From Rhynochetos jubatus (lineage: Eukaryota > Chordata > Aves > Eurypygiformes > Rhynochetidae), in contig CM050648.1 in assembly GCA_027574665.1 (NCBI GenBank), positions 43,867,700 through 43,931,699 on the forward strand: a stretch of 64,000 bases of DNA, read 5' to 3'. Below are positions 1 through 12,228 of this stretch, in pieces. Below the pieces are notes generated by a model, which was not told where the DNA came from, did no database searches, and worked only from the letters and a program-made list of their open reading frames with translations. Position 1 is the first letter of the stretch, and every line of letters begins with the position of its first letter. Made by a program: the position numbers and the translations under genes.

Positions 1-1200
1 TTGGTCATGCATGAGAAGATCTAGAATACGATGGAAAGAGAGGGAATGAAAAACGGGAAACATATATACTATAGGCAGGGAATTATACACACTTACTCCA
101 CCTATCTATCTAAAAATTCTTAGTGGAAAAAATATTCAATACTCAAAGTCAGCAAAAATCATTTAAGTTTACTATCTGAGGGCAAGGCATATTTCAAAAT
201 GGAATTTGTTTCTCCTCCCCTCCATTTCTCTCATGCAAGAAGGCATCAGTTACAGCGGTAATAGTATGGCAACTTGAAGGACTATTGGAATCCCTCAGTC
301 CAGCTAACAAAAGACAGAATTCTTTCTCAGTCCTACCATAGCAGAAACTCTCTCCCTTGTGTTTACAATTATCTCCACCTCATTTGTTGCCATCTACAAC
401 GATTGTGTGCTGCTGGTATTAACTAATTCTGCCCCCCATCACAGTAATACTCCTGGCCTCTTACAAGCTACCTTTCTGTGTACTTAATTTCTCAAGGCTT
501 TTACTTAGAAATCCTGTTCCACCAGTACTCAAACTTTGGCTAAAGCTCAAGATTTTATGCCTCTCAGCTGTATTTCGCAAAACTCACAATGCTTAAACCA
601 CTCCAGATTAAATCATCACTGTAAATGTCACCAAGTTACCTAAATTGTTGTTTTTATTGTAACAGCCACTCTAGATGTTCATATTTTCATACCCAGTAGC
701 CTGAAATCCATTAACACTACACCTCTTGCCTGATCATTTGGTGAATGTGAACTTACTGTTCCGCAAGTGTGAATATCATCCATTTTCTGATACAGATCTC
801 ATTCCTTTCCTCAATGGAAAAACTGATTAGCCAAGCTGCTGCGAGTCCCGACATCCGTGTATTCTTCAAAACTCTAGAACAGCCTACTTTCCCTACTCTC
901 TGACTCCCCGAATCTTATGTAATTCCTCCAGCCCCCTTAAAAACCAAACATGACAGGATGCCTTGGGGACCGCACTAGAGACCAGGGCTCACAATGACCC
1001 AATACTTTTGATCACCTCTGGCTCCACCAGCCTGCAGCAGGGCCCCAGCCTGTCTCGACCTCCACTTACTCCTGTGTATTCCCTTCCAAGGTACTTCCTC
1101 CTCTCCCAGAGAGCTTTCCCCAGATCTCTCCTCCTGTAGTTTTTCAAACTCTTTCATCTTTCAGAGCATCGGCAACACCGGAGCCTGAAGTCCTTTCACT
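1..1200. other. 5' flank, no gene seen
   Basis: This is AT-rich sequence upstream of the CpG island. No open frame here resembles a known protein, and I see no RNA gene or recognisable repeat. It is best read as intergenic DNA or distal promoter of the gene downstream. Confidence 0.6.
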
Positions 1201-1715
1201 CGGGGGTGGGGGGGGAGGAGTGCCACTTTCTGACTCCTGGTGCGAGGCCCTACAGAAGCAGGCTCTGAAGAGAGGCCGGCCTCCCCCTTGCCTCTGCGAA
1301 AACGCCACACAACGAAGAGGCGCGGTGAAAGCAGGGCCATTTCGGATGGGCACCGGGCACCTTACACACTTTTTAAAGCCCGGGCCTGCCCAGCCACGTG
1401 TTCTCTTTCGCCCTCCGGCGGTGCCGCTGCTCCTACCCCGTGGCCGGCCCCGGCCCCCTGCTCGCAACGCGGAGGTTTGTTTCGCCCCGCCTGTCTCTCC
1501 ACTGGGAGAACCCAGTCCTGTTTTCCTTCCCCAGTGGCTGAAGGGTGACAAACGAGCCGTCTGCCAAGGGAGGTGCGGCCCGGTCCGGTCCGGTCCCAGG
1601 CAGGGGTTGCCAGCCTGGTGGGGGAGGGGAAGGCCCGTGGCCGAGCTACCGCGAGGACAAGGATCCCCCACGTCCCCAGGCGACTGGTGACGAGGGCCGT
1701 GAACGCCAGCCTCCC

Positions 1716-1747
1716 ATTGGCTGTGGGGCTGGCAAAGCACGGCCAAT
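1716..1747. promoter_or_regulatory. Pair of CCAAT boxes (NF-Y type)
   Basis: ATTGG (CCAAT on the minus strand) lies at 1716-1720 in a CCCATTGGCTG context. CCAAT lies on the plus strand at 1743-1747 in a GGCCAATCAC context. The two are 27 bp apart, start to start. Both flanks fit the extended NF-Y preference, and their position about 60-90 bp upstream of the E-box palindrome suits a proximal promoter. Occupancy is inferred. Confidence 0.6.
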
Positions 1748-1804
1748 CACGGCTCGAAGCAACGCCGTGGCGCGGAGGGAGGGGTTGGCCGCCTGCGGAG
1801 GCAG

Positions 1805-1816
1805 GGTCACGTGACC
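1805..1816. promoter_or_regulatory. Palindromic E-box GGTCACGTGACC (CLEAR/USF type)
   Basis: This is a perfect 12-bp palindrome with a CACGTG core flanked by GGT and ACC. It contains GTCACGTGAC, the preferred site of TFEB/TFE3/MITF (the CLEAR element) and also a high-affinity USF1/2 site. It sits in the CpG island just upstream of the likely start region of exon 1. Confidence 0.65.
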
Positions 1817-1829
1817 TTCTGTTTACATC

Positions 1830-2110
1830 CTCTCAGCTGTTGGAGCCCCTCCTCCCCTCGCCGTCCCTCGCACCGACACAAACGGCAGCGGCGGCCTGCC
1901 GACCCCTCCGACGTGCGGCCCGGGGGAGGGTAACTCCGGAGGGTACGACGACCTCCGCTTGCACCAATCCCCGTTCTTTCGGCCATCGCCCCCGCTGTGC
2001 TTCACGCGGGCGACCGGAGCACTCTCCCGCCTACATTCCGCCCCCCCGCCCCTCCAGGCGGGTCTCGCCGCTGCCGCCCCGCTCAGGGTCCGGGGCCCGC
2101 CGCAGAACGG
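1830..2110 (+). other. PCMTD1: PCMTD1 non-coding exon 1 (approximate)
   Basis: The first exon must lie in the CpG island because the coding exon at 21125 begins at a splice acceptor. A good donor, AACGG followed by GTGAGT, ends the exon at 2110. An alternative donor (GGGACG followed by GTGAGT) would end it at 2197. The 5' end is a guess placed downstream of the CCAAT boxes and the E-box palindrome, since no TATA box or initiator fixes it. No ATG here is needed for the PCMTD1 protein, because the real start follows an in-frame stop in exon 2. Confidence 0.5.
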
Positions 2111-3955
2111 GTGAGTGTCCCGCGGGGGCGGGCGGGCAGCACTGCGCTCCCTGCCCGCGCTATGGGGCGCGGAGGCCGCCGTCCGGCAGCCGGGACGGTG
2201 AGTTGGGGTGGGGAGGCGGTGGGAGCGTGGCCCGCCGGCCCCCTGCTCTCCCCTCGTTTTCCCCGGGCGCTCCGGTTCCCATTGTCCGTTGGCCCCGCAC
2301 GCAGGCGCGCGCCCGTCGGAGGCGCGGAGGGGGGTGGAGGGGGAGGGAGAGGGTTGTTTTCGTACAGCCGGGACAGGGCGAGGGCTTGCTGCCGCTCGCC
2401 TCTGCGTGGGGAGGGACGGGACAGGGAGAACGAGTGTACGCCCTCGGCAGCCCATTTCCCCCTCCTCCTCTGCCTGATCCTCCCCACCCCCCCGGGTCCT
2501 TTCGTTGTCTGCGTAATAAATAATCCCTGGCCCAAAAAAGGAGTGGGAGGGCGGCTGGTTGCTGTAGCTGCCGGGGCAGGTGTGAGAGGACAGAGACGTA
2601 GGGGGGAGGGACGGGGACAAGAGAGAATGTCCCAGCCTTGACATCCGGGCCGTGGGTGGGGGGAGGTTAGAGGCAAGGTGAGGGCAGCGCTCGGCCCCCA
2701 CAGCTCCTCTGCGCCTCCTCCCCGTGACGGCTGGGAGTTTTGCCGTTGAGGAAATGCACTGAGAACCGGAGCTTAGGGCCCTCCCCAAGGCCCCATATCC
2801 TCAGGGTCTAGTGGGAGCCGGGTCTTCCACGCCGAGGCAAAAGGGAGCGTGAGACAACGTTTTGTTTCAAGGAAAATAACCTGTGGGCGTAGGAAGGATA
2901 TTCCTTCTTTCGGGAGAGGAGGTGGTGCGGCAGCGGCGAGGGGAAGATGCTTTGTTTACATACATCGAGTGTGCGAGGGGCAGGATAACTTTGCTTTTCG
3001 CCCCGAGAGCCCCGGTGCGCAGGCGGCGGTAGGTGGGAGCGTTACGGGCGGCAGCGGCGAGGGAAGGGGGGAGGCTGCCGCTGTGCCCCTACACTCCCCC
3101 CCCTTCGCCATCCACGCACGCTTTGTCTCTGTTTACATTGCGGTCTCTGTTTTGGCTGGGAGCAGCGTGAGGGGAGGAGCAGGAACTCGCTCCGGGGCAG
3201 CCACCTCCTCCCCTCCCTGTTTTCTTTGTCGTTATCTGTTGGGAAGGCGTCCTGGGGTCACTGTCTGCGGTTATTGTAATTCCTCTCGGGCCGCCTTCTC
3301 CTGTGCTTGAGCAGGTCCTGTGGCAGTGTCGCCCTCCTCCCCCCTGCCTCGGCAGTTGCCAGCGGCTCGCAGCGAAGTTGGAGGAAGGGGAAGGGAGGGC
3401 GGAGGGGGGAAGGAATCTTGGCATTTATTTGATACGCAGTCAGCAGCCTGCGCCTGCTTTGTACAGCTCTGTCGCCTTTGACAAGCAAAAGCGGGGGGGG
3501 GAGGGGGGAGAAAAACCTCCTGTGGTGGAAGGGTAGGGGTTGTACGTTATTCTGAGTGGAAGACGTAGGAGAACATCTTTAGGGTCTGCACGAGAGAAGA
3601 GATGGAAGTACGGAAAGGCTGCCGTGTGTGGAGAACGCTTGTGCCCTTGCAGTACTTGCCAGTGCACTCGTAGTGCAGAGTTTAGCAAGGAACTTTAAGG
3701 TTTCTTCTGATAATGAGCAGTAAACTTTGAGACACACACAAAAGAGACGCAGGTAAGGCAGTCAGCACTTCGGTGAATTAATGAAGGTACCCCGTCCCTC
3801 TTGACCTCTGTATTACAGAGAATGCATTTAAGATGCAAGATAAGCTAGTGCTTAATGTTAATAAATAATGAGAGTTTTGTAAGAATGGCTTGGTAACCAT
3901 AATTCATTGTTCTTACAAATGAATCATATGCGATACACTTTTTTTCCCCCCACAG

Positions 3956-4079
3956 GACCCTTACCTTACTCTGGGCAGACCATCACTGGAAGGAATCAGG
4001 CTTGGATAAATGGAGCTGTCTTCTGCAGAACTCCTGCCTGATTTGTTGGGAAAGTTTTGAAAATATTTTGGATGTGTAG
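3956..4079 (+). other. Possible alternative 5' UTR exon (speculative)
   Basis: A strong acceptor-like sequence (a run of T then C, followed by CACAG) ends at 3955. A possible but weak donor, GTAG followed by GTGGAC, lies at 4080. An exon between them would be non-coding. Genes with CpG-island promoters often use optional 5' UTR exons, but nothing here beyond the splice-site resemblance supports one. Confidence 0.2.
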
Positions 4080-6112
4080 GTGGACAAATGTATGAAAGGT
4101 CTATTGGTATTTTAATTGACTTTGGATGAATAAATACAATCTAAGGAATGTAAGAAGTGAGTTCAGAGAGCCACAATGAGGGCTTTAGAGATGGACACTT
4201 AGCCAGATGTTCTTCACAACAATTAGCGTCCCTCAGAAATGCAAGGAAAAACAATTGGATGTTGTTGTGAGGTCTGCAGTGAGGAGAATGACATGAAAAC
4301 ACAAACCCAGAAAAATACATGCAATACTGGACAGCCAAATGTTATCAGTGTGGCTGTGCAGGATGAGGTTCCTTCCCTGCATAACCTCCAGTCTTAACAC
4401 CAGAATTCTTGTAAAAGTCTTCCAGCCTCTCCTAATTGGCTTTCTGTCTGGGTTTTCTTCATCCAGTCTCACACTTCGTGTCATGACTTGCTTTAGATGT
4501 TTGACCAACCAGTTTCAATTTTGCAGTAGTCTGTTTATAAATTTATGAAGTCTTGCCATTTTTATAGTCCTAATCTTGGCAGATTGGTGATTTTTATTGC
4601 TCGGTCTTCTGCCTGTCAGTGACTGCCACAAGCTGCAGCAGCTCCTTTTGAAGAGTTTTCTGCCTAATACGAGACTAAGAATAGGCCCTGTCTGCCAGAC
4701 GTGTATTGTAGTTTTCCATGCCTGTGCTGGACCATTCCAGAGCAGTCACTTGGCTGTGTTTCTTTGAACTTGAAATGTGGTTGCTTTCAGATAAGTGTAT
4801 TTTGAAGTAAAAGGTAGGCTTAAGTATGATACCGTGCATATGGAAGTCTCTGAAGAGCATGTTGCCTGTAACTTCTTTTAGGCAAACTTGAAAGAAAAAA
4901 ACCAAACCCAAACACTAACACAGAGATCAAATTTGAAGTTCCTGCTACAAGACATGGTTAGTAATACAGGTTGTGTGTGGGTTGTTTTCTCCCCAGAGAT
5001 GCCCCCAAAACTCAGTGTAGACAAGATAATTTCTCCATGCAGTGTTCCAGAAAGGTTTATGCCAGGAGTTTTTAAGAGTTTCCCAAAATAAATACATTAA
5101 AAGCAGTTCTGAAACAGTTAGGCAGTATGAGAATGCTCATCCCATGCTCACCATGCTTCAGTGCGTGGTGAGAAACACCTGAGAATACAGTCACTGTTTC
5201 TGGATGAGAAGTGTCTTTACACGTACCTGTTCTTTTCATTTCCTGCTTTGTTCCCATTTTCAGCAGGAATGTTAGCTGCTGTTTTACCCTGCTGAACTGA
5301 AAGTGATGCTGTGTAACTGATCATTAATTAGCCCTCTGTGTAAGAAAAGTGCCTTGAAGTCTACAGCACTTGGCACTCTTGAATGCAAACATCATTGAAT
5401 ATTATCTCATTCATTTTACCTACTTAGAATGTAAATTCCTCAAGCAAAAATGGGAAAAATGTATGTGCCATTTTGTATTGCAAATGAATAATCAGGTATG
5501 TGACCGGCCTAAAGGCACTGTAGGAATTTTCCAGAAGGGTCAGAAGATGATCTGTATGCTTCATCTTCTCCAACCTATGAGTGTGAATTTTTTTTCTTGA
5601 CGGAGAATTCTTTTAATATATATGCTTTGCAGAATTGTGATCACACGATTCCAATTCTTCTCTTTATGGAGTTCTAGGGAATAAAGTGAAGTAATTCATA
5701 TTAAATATTACGGGTGTAATTACATTAAAACATTAGGAAATAACTACTGTGCTCCAATTCCTTTGGGACTTATTTATGTTCACTAGATGTTAATGAGATC
5801 CTTCAGGCCTGCTTAATGCCAACTCCTCAAGCAGTTGTTGCTGCTGTGCTGTTCAAGAAAATTTTGCTGGACTTCTGCGTCTGGAAGAAAGGATAGAATT
5901 TGTAGCAGCTTAGGATGCTGAGTATAATTTTTTGCAGGACTAAAAGATTAGCTGCCTGCCATTCACAACAGTAGTGTTAGTTCTTTGTCCTTTTTGTCCT
6001 GGTACATCATGCCAACTTCACCTTTCAGAGTTAGTGTTGCTACTGCACAGTTGACAGTGATGTTAACTGATCCCAAAGAACTTGAAATCCTGATGAATGT
6101 ATGTGTGTTGAT

Positions 6113-6150
6113 TCTAGTTAAATGTACTTCTGATCTAGTTAAATGTACTT
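6113..6150. repeat. 21-bp tandem repeat, about 1.8 copies
   Basis: The 17-mer TCTAGTTAAATGTACTT occurs at 6113-6129 and again at 6134-6150, a period of 21 bp. This is a small local duplication in intron 1. Confidence 0.7.
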
Positions 6151-9100
6151 ATTATTGGAAACCTTGAAAGTAAGAACTGAAAGATAGCTTTACAAATAGC
6201 AGTTAGTCCTAATAAACTTATTTCTGAAAGCAGGAAGGTATTGGAAGTTGTGTCTAGAGAGCAAGTGTGGTGTCTTAGCACTTTCATGTTGTGACTGCAA
6301 TTGGTATGTTACTGATTTCCCAATGAATTTTATCAGTCCTTTAAACTGCAGCACAAAAATACAAATTTTGTCTTCATTGTGAGGAGAAAACACTGGTTTA
6401 GAAGTCATTGTAGAGAAGTTAAAAGAAAAAAAAGAGGGAAAAAAAAAGACAAATGCTCAAAGTCAACGACCCTACAGTAGTTTAGAGTTGACATCAGGAG
6501 TCACCATGGTAACTCTCAGGCTACAGATTCTGGTGTAGGCTCATGTGGGTGAGTTCTAGAGTGAGGAGGTGATTGTGGAGTAGGAGTAAACTACTCTGGT
6601 TAGAGCACTGTCTTGTGACAGGAAGACTTGGAGTCCATTGCTTAGAAGGTGTGTTTAATGAAGGCTAATTTTGGAGTTCTGGCTTTGTTTTGTAGAGTGG
6701 TGAAGAAAGGGTGTAAAGATGGAGCTTGTTACAAGTGCAGAACATTGAGTTCTGTGAGTTGCATGGAGTTGGAGGTTTAAGATACTGCGAGTGTTGTTGA
6801 TGTAAAATATCGAGGCTTAGAATTTCTCTCAACTATTGCACTTCATTTTCTTAAAGTAGTAGTTGCTCAGCATAGAGTTGCAAAACAAATGCTGAATTGT
6901 CTTGTCTGCTAACATACATGCTTGACTAGAGGTTGTGAGTGTTTATATACACACGTACAACTAATACCTGCACAACCAAGCAGTTGTGCGGCAGCGTAGT
7001 GACTAGGAACAGGATCTCTGTCTTCAGAGTTCGTAGAACGTGGCGATGACAGACTGCACATTCAGTTCTGGTTACAAGTCTGTCTCCAGGTTCATCCTTT
7101 TGGTCTCTCACAAGTCTTTTGGCCAGTGATGCCTTAACTTTGTCCGGTGGCTTTTCTAATCCCAACTGTTGCGATCCTTTCAAAGAACATATCCCTCATC
7201 TTTATGTGGTTTCTGTCTAGGAGTCTTAAATCACACAACAACAGCAGCCCTTCTTACTTATTTGTGGGGAAGCAAGGACAGGATGTGGGCGGAAGTTTTC
7301 TGTTGTGTTACTTAACACTAATTGTTGCCATATCATAGGCCAAGTAGCCTATAGTTAGCATGAGCACCTAAAATAGCACTAGAGGTCTGTGTTTAAGCAC
7401 CTGAGTCACACAGCAAGTATCAAAGGCTTGCTGTTCTTATTACAAAAACCTTGCATGATTTCTAAGTAGATAATGCAATCAGTAATCATGATTATTTCTT
7501 CCTTTTTTTAGACAATTGGCTTGTTAACATCGTAAATGGTAACTGCATATTTCTAATGGCAAATTGAGCAATCTTGAATACTATTTTCAGGATGAATAGT
7601 AACAACTTTGTGATACCAAATAATGTTCCACCAGCAGGCATCTGAGTGTCACTGGGAACGGTGTGTTTTTCCTCCAGCTGATGTCTAAAAATACTTTTAT
7701 AGATTTAGCAGTAGGAGTGAGTTATCAGAGTTCTTACACAATAATAGATTTAAGATATAGTGAAAGGCAGTATGCATTAATATAGTAAACACAAAATACA
7801 CGAGCTCCTGAATGTAACTGGTGAAAGAATGTGTATTGGTACTGTCCTTCAAGCAAAACAAATAGCATCTGCTATTGTCTTCAGGAGTGAAAGGGAACTA
7901 AACTCCAGAGAGAACATTTCAGAGATGGCATGTCTTTCTTAATTCTTTGTTCATCTTTAAAAAAAAAAAAAATCTAAGCCACAAGAAAAACCTGCTTCTC
8001 CAAAAATATACTTGCATTAGTGTATGGCTTCCATAAGTGAAGGGATAAAGTAATTGGAATTGCTTATGGTAATAGTCACCCAGTGAATCACATCCAGCAA
8101 TTGATGTGCCTGTGGTGCCCATGTCCCAGATGAAAGGCTTGATTTTTATAAATGGTTGTTCTAACATTGAAAGAGGAATTAGGACCATGTGGTTGGGAGA
8201 AAATGAGAAGTGGTTACTATTCTGAGAATTTGAGTTATTTCTGTAGCAAATGTTTTCAGTGAATAATCAGGAATTACCATGTGGTTTTTGTGACAGATGT
8301 TTGAAAGAAAAAGCCAAGTAATATTCCTCAATCCAGTCGGGACAACAGTGCTATATAATGGTCTATATATCAAAGTTGGAGAAGAGAGTTGGAGCCACTA
8401 TCCTGGTAAACACATTTTCAACACAGATGTTTTTGCTTGAGAGGTATGGCTAAAATGTATAAGTTAGCATTGCTGAAAGAGTGATCTCTGAAGTTCACTG
8501 AAGGAGATACTTAATTTCAGCAAACGAAAAGGTTAATATTCCTGCAATACTAATAATTTTAAGTAATCAGGAATGCTGTATGTCTACTCTGATAGCAGTT
8601 TGCCATTTAAGGCTTTGATTTTCATTTGAAAATCTTCTGTCCAAGACCTGTGAAGTTCTTGTTTATTCTTGTTCGCTCATGTTGTATTCTGGCAGGTAGG
8701 GTTTTGTTGGCTCTTCTGCTGGGGCATGTGACTCTGCTGTTTATTTGCGAATCTCTCCCCTTTACCCTTTTGAGAATGAACTCTGGTTTTGTTTCCATTT
8801 GTTGTAGTCACCTGCTGTCCAGTTTCTTAAGCTTTGCTGTGTTCTTCCTTCAGGAAACTGAATTTGGCATTATTGTAGTCAGGAGGTCGATGAAACTGGA
8901 AGGACACAGAAAAATGGAATTGCTGAGTTTCTTCGACGTATGCTGAGCTGAGTTGCAACATTATAAATCCCATAGGCCTTAGTCTCTGCGTATTTACTTC
9001 AGTTAATTATGCATTTATTATGACTCAGACTCATTACAGCTGAGTTTCCTGAGATTCTGTGATGTTTTCAGGGGTAACTCAGTTGTCAGAAAAAAATCAG

Positions 9101-9599
9101 TGTAGGATTTGACTTCTCCATTCTGGGATGCTCTGGATAAACTGGAGTTGTTCATGGTATAACTACGGCAGGTTATGTGACTGTAGCAGCCTCTTGTGTT
9201 ATATCTGTAAACTGCATTTCTCAGGTGAAAACCGTGTGCCTTGCATGACTGAAAAAACCCTGATGACATAGGATTATGGGGATGAAGATACACTGTGCTA
9301 ATGCATCAAGCAATGCTAGGTTCTCAATGTCCATTTCGTGGTGAAATATTTGTAGGAATATCTTGACAGGTCACTGGAGCTTTCCCAGATGCTCCAAATC
9401 CCCTCCAGATGACATCTGCTGTTGTTTGTACTGTAAGTAAATCATAACTTTGAAGCCATATTTGCAATAGTACTTGATTCATACCTGGAGACAAAAGAGA
9501 AACAATAGTGCAGAAATGTTTTCAAGTTAAAAAAATGTGCTTATGTAGTTTGGTTTTGGCTTTTAAAGAAGGCCTGTAAGGGATTTTGTTCAAGTATTT

Positions 9600-10740
9600 C
9601 TAGTTCTTAGTTTAGGGTTGCATGGCCCCAGGTCCAGCCGGTAGTGAGGCTAGACACGTATTCTCAGTAGCATGCAAACAGGCATATTCAGCGTGTACAT
9701 GTATAAATACATAGTTTGCCACCACGTCAACACAGAAAACACACCACTGATGGAAGCACAAACAGCACAAATGGCCTTGTCCTGTTGTCCTTTCTGGAGG
9801 GTCAAGCTGAATGGCTGCTAGTGGCAAACACATGCATGTATATAGTATGGATCCTTCCAGTTACTGTGTTTAGACACCCCTTTTACCCTGAAACTGGCCC
9901 TTGGGTCCATTTAGCTGCCATTGCCTCTTGCACACACACACTTGTGCTGAGCCACCCCACAACACCACAGGTTCTCCAGCAGCTCACTTGGCTGCTGAAG
10001 GAAAAGTGGGGGGAGTCCAGCTCCTACAGTTGCCTTACTTGGACAGTCTGCCCTGTCCCTGGTTCCCAGGCTGTGCTGTCATTTTGCTGACTAGTCCAGT
10101 TTAGTACTCCCTGTGATCCCACCCTGACCTGCAAAAGCTGACCCCCTCCTTGGCTGGTACCACAGACCCGTGGGCCCTTGTGACCTGTGGTCTGATTCCA
10201 GTTGTCACGTAGACACACATGCAGGCTGAATAGAGCCCAAGGAAAAGACATACAAAGGGAGATTGATGGGCAGACAGGACAGACGGCAGTGATTCCGGGC
10301 AGAGCACAGCTAGACATGCATAGGGATCTGTCCACAGGTGACCTGTCCCTCTTGACACTGTAGCCCTCTGTTTTCTCATGCATGTTCCTCCCCAAGCCAG
10401 TTTGATCCCTCCCTTTCCCACCTGTGGTTCTCCCCTAAACATCCTGTAAGAGAACCTATGCAATCCCCAAGTGCCTTTTCTCTGGTAGCCTTGTAAGGAG
10501 TCACACCTCTCAACTGAAGAAGCGCCCTGGTGAACATCCAGTGGTGGTGGGGATGTGAGGAGAGCTGATAATTCTCCTGTGATATCCTGGCCCAGCTGCT
10601 CCCAGGGCTATTTATTTGGGTTCCCCCGCCTGCAACTATGCCTCTGCTCCATTCTGTGCAGAATAGCTTTTTATCGCATCGCCTGACAGGGTTAACTTTG
10701 ATATGTGCTGGCAAATCTGATAAATCATTTGGAAGCACAA
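9600..10740. other. GC-richer block in intron 1, possible old inserted element
   Basis: This stretch of about 1.1 kb is clearly GC-richer than the rest of intron 1 and has overlapping open frames of 120-124 codons, mainly on the minus strand. None of the translations resembles a protein I know. The composition, with fairly abrupt edges, suggests a degraded interspersed element such as an LTR, or a functional GC-rich island. I cannot see terminal repeats or target duplications. Confidence 0.3.
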
Positions 10741-12149
10741 TTGAAAATTTATGGTAGAAGTTACAGGCTAGCCACAGAAGTGTCAGTTAAAGTGATGCTG
10801 TTACAAAAGCAGTACTTTGCAATGTTACCTCAGAGTGGGGTGTTTCAATAGCAGCAGGAGCAGGGAGAATGCTAGAATGATTGCATGGAAATTTGTGGAA
10901 CAGGCTTTGGTAACAGTGCTAATACTCTAACCATTTAAATTGTGAAATAATGAGTTGATTTTTTCTCCCCCCGCATGACTTATTTGTGTAGAGACTGGTA
11001 TATTTTAAAAATAGATTTAGTTCATACTTGGTTTGTAAGTTTTGGAAGTTTTGATAAATCACGTTCTTTTGGAAAGAACCATGAAAGGGTAGTTATTCTG
11101 TTTTATATAAAGTAAGCATTGGACATCTTAAGAACCAGGTATTTATGGACCAGGTCATGCCATTTTAGGGTATGCTGTTGATGGATTTATGGTATGTCTG
11201 GAGAATGAGGCAGATTATGACATGGGCCTTAAAATGTGAGGTGCTTAGATACATTTGAGGATTAAAAATAAGAAGGTTAGGTGCAAGTAGATATCCATCA
11301 CTTTGATAAGATAAAAGTAAGTTTGTGTGCATGTGTTTCAGTAAACAAGTTACATTTGGAAAAATTGGTGAATCCAGTATGATGCTTCTGGAAGACTGTG
11401 TTGGTTGAAAGAATTTTGTATCATGGCTCTGAGGAAGAGAAGCAGGAAACAGGAGTAGGCTTTACTCATTCTTCCCTCTTGAGGATTACAGGCCTAAGTA
11501 ATAAATGTATGGTTGTATTGCACTGGACTATTTTTAAGAATCTAGTAAGAAGGATCAGGGCATTTCTTCTTAAAATCTTATTTATGGAGCATTTAAATAA
11601 TAAGTTGAGGTTCTCAGGCAGTGAAAGTAAACATTTTTATACTACAGCATTAAAAGTTGTTTATGCTGTGATTATTGCATGCTGTTTTGATGCTTTTAGA
11701 TAACATTTCTAAAGATCAGAGAACCCAAATGGTTTGGTGCACTTGGAGCTTGATAAAGTTGATTGGTATTTTTGTTCTTTATCTGGGCTTGGGTTTTTTT
11801 TTTGTAGAGACTGCAGTAAATGCATAGCTCTAAGATGAGGTTTCAAGTGTCAGGAATGTAACCATCTTCTAATTTTACACTTGACCTCATTTCTGTTTTC
11901 CTTTGCTAAAGGCAACAGGCGTATGTTGTTCTGTTGCTGCTGGAAGTGAGTTATTTAAATAACTTGAAATGTTTATATGCAATACGTTTTTGAACTTTAG
12001 CACTGGCTGAAATAGTGAATGTTTTGTCATACGCCACATTTTGCCTACTCAGAATTATATGAACTGTGACTTGATAAGAAGTTTAGGTGCAGAAACTATG
12101 TTTGTGGTAAAAGGTTAGGAAAGTACATTTCAGTTTCTGTACTAAACCT

Positions 12150-12228
12150 GCTATTGTTTTATTGACAACTTTTCACTGTGTACTGTGAAAAAAAACATGC
12201 TGTGCTGCTCTGATTAAGTACTGTTACC
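12150..12228 (+). repeat. Intron 1 repeat pair, copy A
   Basis: These 79 bp match 13356-13436 in the same orientation with a few mismatches and small indels. The right half is nearly identical: an A-run, then CATGCTGTGCTGCTCTGATT and AAGTACTGTTACC. Flanking sequence on both sides is unrelated between the copies. I do not recognise the element. Confidence 0.85.

Larger units (their letters stand above)
1230..3420. promoter_or_regulatory. PCMTD1: CpG island and promoter region of PCMTD1
   Basis: GC content rises sharply here and CG dinucleotides are frequent, in contrast to the AT-rich, CpG-poor sequence on both sides. This is the pattern of a vertebrate housekeeping-type promoter. Inside it are an inverted CCAAT (ATTGG, 1716-1720), a forward CCAAT (1743-1747), another CCAAT (1964-1968), CACGTG E-boxes (1395-1400 and within 1805-1816) and two GTGAGT donor sites (2111 and 2198). 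I see no clear TATA box, so initiation is probably dispersed. Open frames of up to about 320 codons run through the island on both strands, but they are by-products of high GC and few stop codons. The link to PCMTD1 rests on orientation and on there being no other gene in the window. Confidence 0.85.

Noticed and set aside
1144-2788. Long open frames (up to about 321 codons) on both strands of the CpG island
   Set aside because: They overlap in several frames at once, are rich in Pro, Arg, Gly and Ala from GC bias, and match no protein I know. High GC lowers stop-codon frequency, so such frames are expected by chance.
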